Source: Hallerella sp963597395 (lineage in GTDB: Bacteria; Fibrobacterota; Fibrobacteria; Fibrobacterales; Fibrobacteraceae). From it: a DNA stretch of 40,399 bases. A model generated the notes under the pieces. That model saw only the letters and a program-made list of their open reading frames with translations, did not search any database and was not told where the DNA came from. The position numbers were made by a program, and so were the translations under genes. Numbering within the stretch: position 1 is the first letter of the stretch; each line of letters opens with the position of its first letter. Shown piece after piece: positions 39,809-40,399 of the stretch. The DNA lies in NCBI GenBank assembly GCA_963597395.1, contig CAVBPX010000019.1:1-40399 (forward strand), given 5' to 3'.

Positions 39809-40142
39809 TTAAAAGGATATCGCAAACCAGCTTAAAATCTCCCCGGGAGGTCTTTCGGGGGAATTGAAATGCTGCGGAGGCAAACAATACGACTCGGGTT
39901 CGGTGAAATTCAAGTCGCACTTAGGCATGAAAACAGGAAATACTGCAAATGCGGCCCCGTAAAAAACGGAAAGTGCTCCTGCGGGGGAGGTCTCCATCGA
40001 ATAGCCTGCGATAGTCGATGAAAAAAACGTTTCGGCGATTTCGAAATAGACTTGGTCACTGACGTCCCATAAGGGGGCTGCTTACCGCTGGTGTCAAAGG
40101 GACATCGTTCGAGGGCTTGACCAGGGAGAAAGCGCGAAACAT
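39809..40142 (-). pseudogene. Small gene with a one-base frameshift
   Basis: On the minus strand ATG 40142 opens MFRAFSLVKPSNDVPLT and runs in one frame as far as SSPL. At a run of five C (G at 40073-40077 on the plus strand) sense continues in the next frame as LWDVSDQVYFEIAETFF, then STIAGYSMETSPAGALS and onward to the stop at 39809. Joined, the product is about 108 residues. Removing one C from the run would restore one frame. It could be a real mutation, a sequencing error or a programmed shift. The family is not recognised. It lies 16 bp downstream of the partial gene at 40159. Between 39699 and 39808 I see nothing recognisable, and no clear terminator follows the H1-like gene. Confidence 0.45.
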
Positions 40143-40158
40143 TTAACTTTTAGGCTTG

Positions 40159-40399
40159 CTACTGGTATTTTTCAAATCCCTTGAAATCGGATTGTCCCGC
40201 GATTGCGGAATCCAGGTCGCTTAGGGGTATCTTGAACAGGCCTTCCCAGGCGGCTGCGTAGATGGTATCGCCAACCACCTCCAAACCATATGTAGCATCT
40301 CTGGTGACGCAGCCTTTATCGTCACACCAGCCGAGCCTCATGGTTCGCCAGCCTTTTGGTATGTTTCCATAGGGATCGCCGTAATCCCCCATATATACC
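40159..40399 (-). CDS. C-terminal end of an unknown protein (partial)
   Basis: The frame is open to the window edge. The visible tail reads VYMGDYGDPYGNIPKGW, then MRLGWCDDKGCVTRDATYG and VVGDTIYAAAWEGLFKIPL. The GDTIYAAAWEGLF part resembles a beta-propeller blade strand, and the two Cys suggest an exported protein. The start lies outside the window, so the product cannot be named. Confidence 0.6.
   Translation of the reverse strand, partial: VYMGDYGDPYGNIPKGWRTMRLGWCDDKGCVTRDATYGLEVVGDTIYAAAWEGLFKIPLSDLDSAIAGQSDFKGFEKYQ

Noticed and set aside
39699..40158. Gene-poor stretch tested for tmRNA, RNase P RNA or 6S RNA
   Set aside because: None of the conserved ends or core motifs of these RNAs was recognised; a frameshifted coding sequence explains most of the region better.

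Overview
The window reads as a chromosomal segment of a Fibrobacteraceae bacterium (Fibrobacter or a close relative such as Hallerella). The evidence is a C-terminal FISUMP (Fibrobacter succinogenes major paralogous) domain in the protein at 24541-25653, several exported proteins with Ser-rich linkers (4351-5340, 31785-32870), Gram-negative envelope genes (lnt, lpxH, type IV pilus genes), and promoter hexamers resembling the TAnnTTTG type of the Bacteroidetes relatives. Coding density is very high, with many 1-25 base overlaps. No rRNA, tRNA, CRISPR array or phage was recognised.

Layout. 1-9462: uvrB, gpmI, a two-domain lipoprotein, a radical SAM protein, an RRM protein and a Ski2-like helicase. 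9532-16542: a surface-glycan block with an LTA-synthase-like phosphotransferase, a flippase, LicD-like and TagD-like proteins and two glycosyltransferases. 16536-22930: lnt-rsmI and, divergently, lpxH with a small coiled-coil lipoprotein, an M50-like membrane protein, an amidohydrolase and a GtrA protein. 22927-27076: sufS, a gene remnant, the FISUMP protein, epmA and a thioredoxin-like lipoprotein. 27106-31428: pilT-pilC and spoVG-comM. 31411-35823: folB with a Ser/Glu-rich membrane protein, then the heme operon hemA-hemC-hemD. 35780-39698: lepA with a signal-peptidase-like gene, and divergently a histone H1-like protein carrying a DksA-type zinc finger. The end holds a frameshifted gene and the tail of a further gene.

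The most unusual structure is a family of five short non-coding elements (1-54, 6605-6677, 6731-6852, 13832-13903, 24186-24308). They have 17-bp imperfect terminal inverted repeats, two size classes, and 4-bp target duplications at all three copies with both flanks clean. One copy split an ancestral tagD-licD junction and now supplies the last codons and the stop of tagD; the pre-insertion junction can be read from the flanks. Other notable points are a 48-bp duplication of the gpmI 3' end around a hairpin-rich segment, ten genes with a promoter-like hexamer only 6-8 nt before the start codon (suggesting leaderless transcripts), a signal peptidase homologue with both catalytic residues replaced, and the H1-like/DksA-finger fusion.

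All calls come from reading the sequence and from remembered family motifs; no database search was run.
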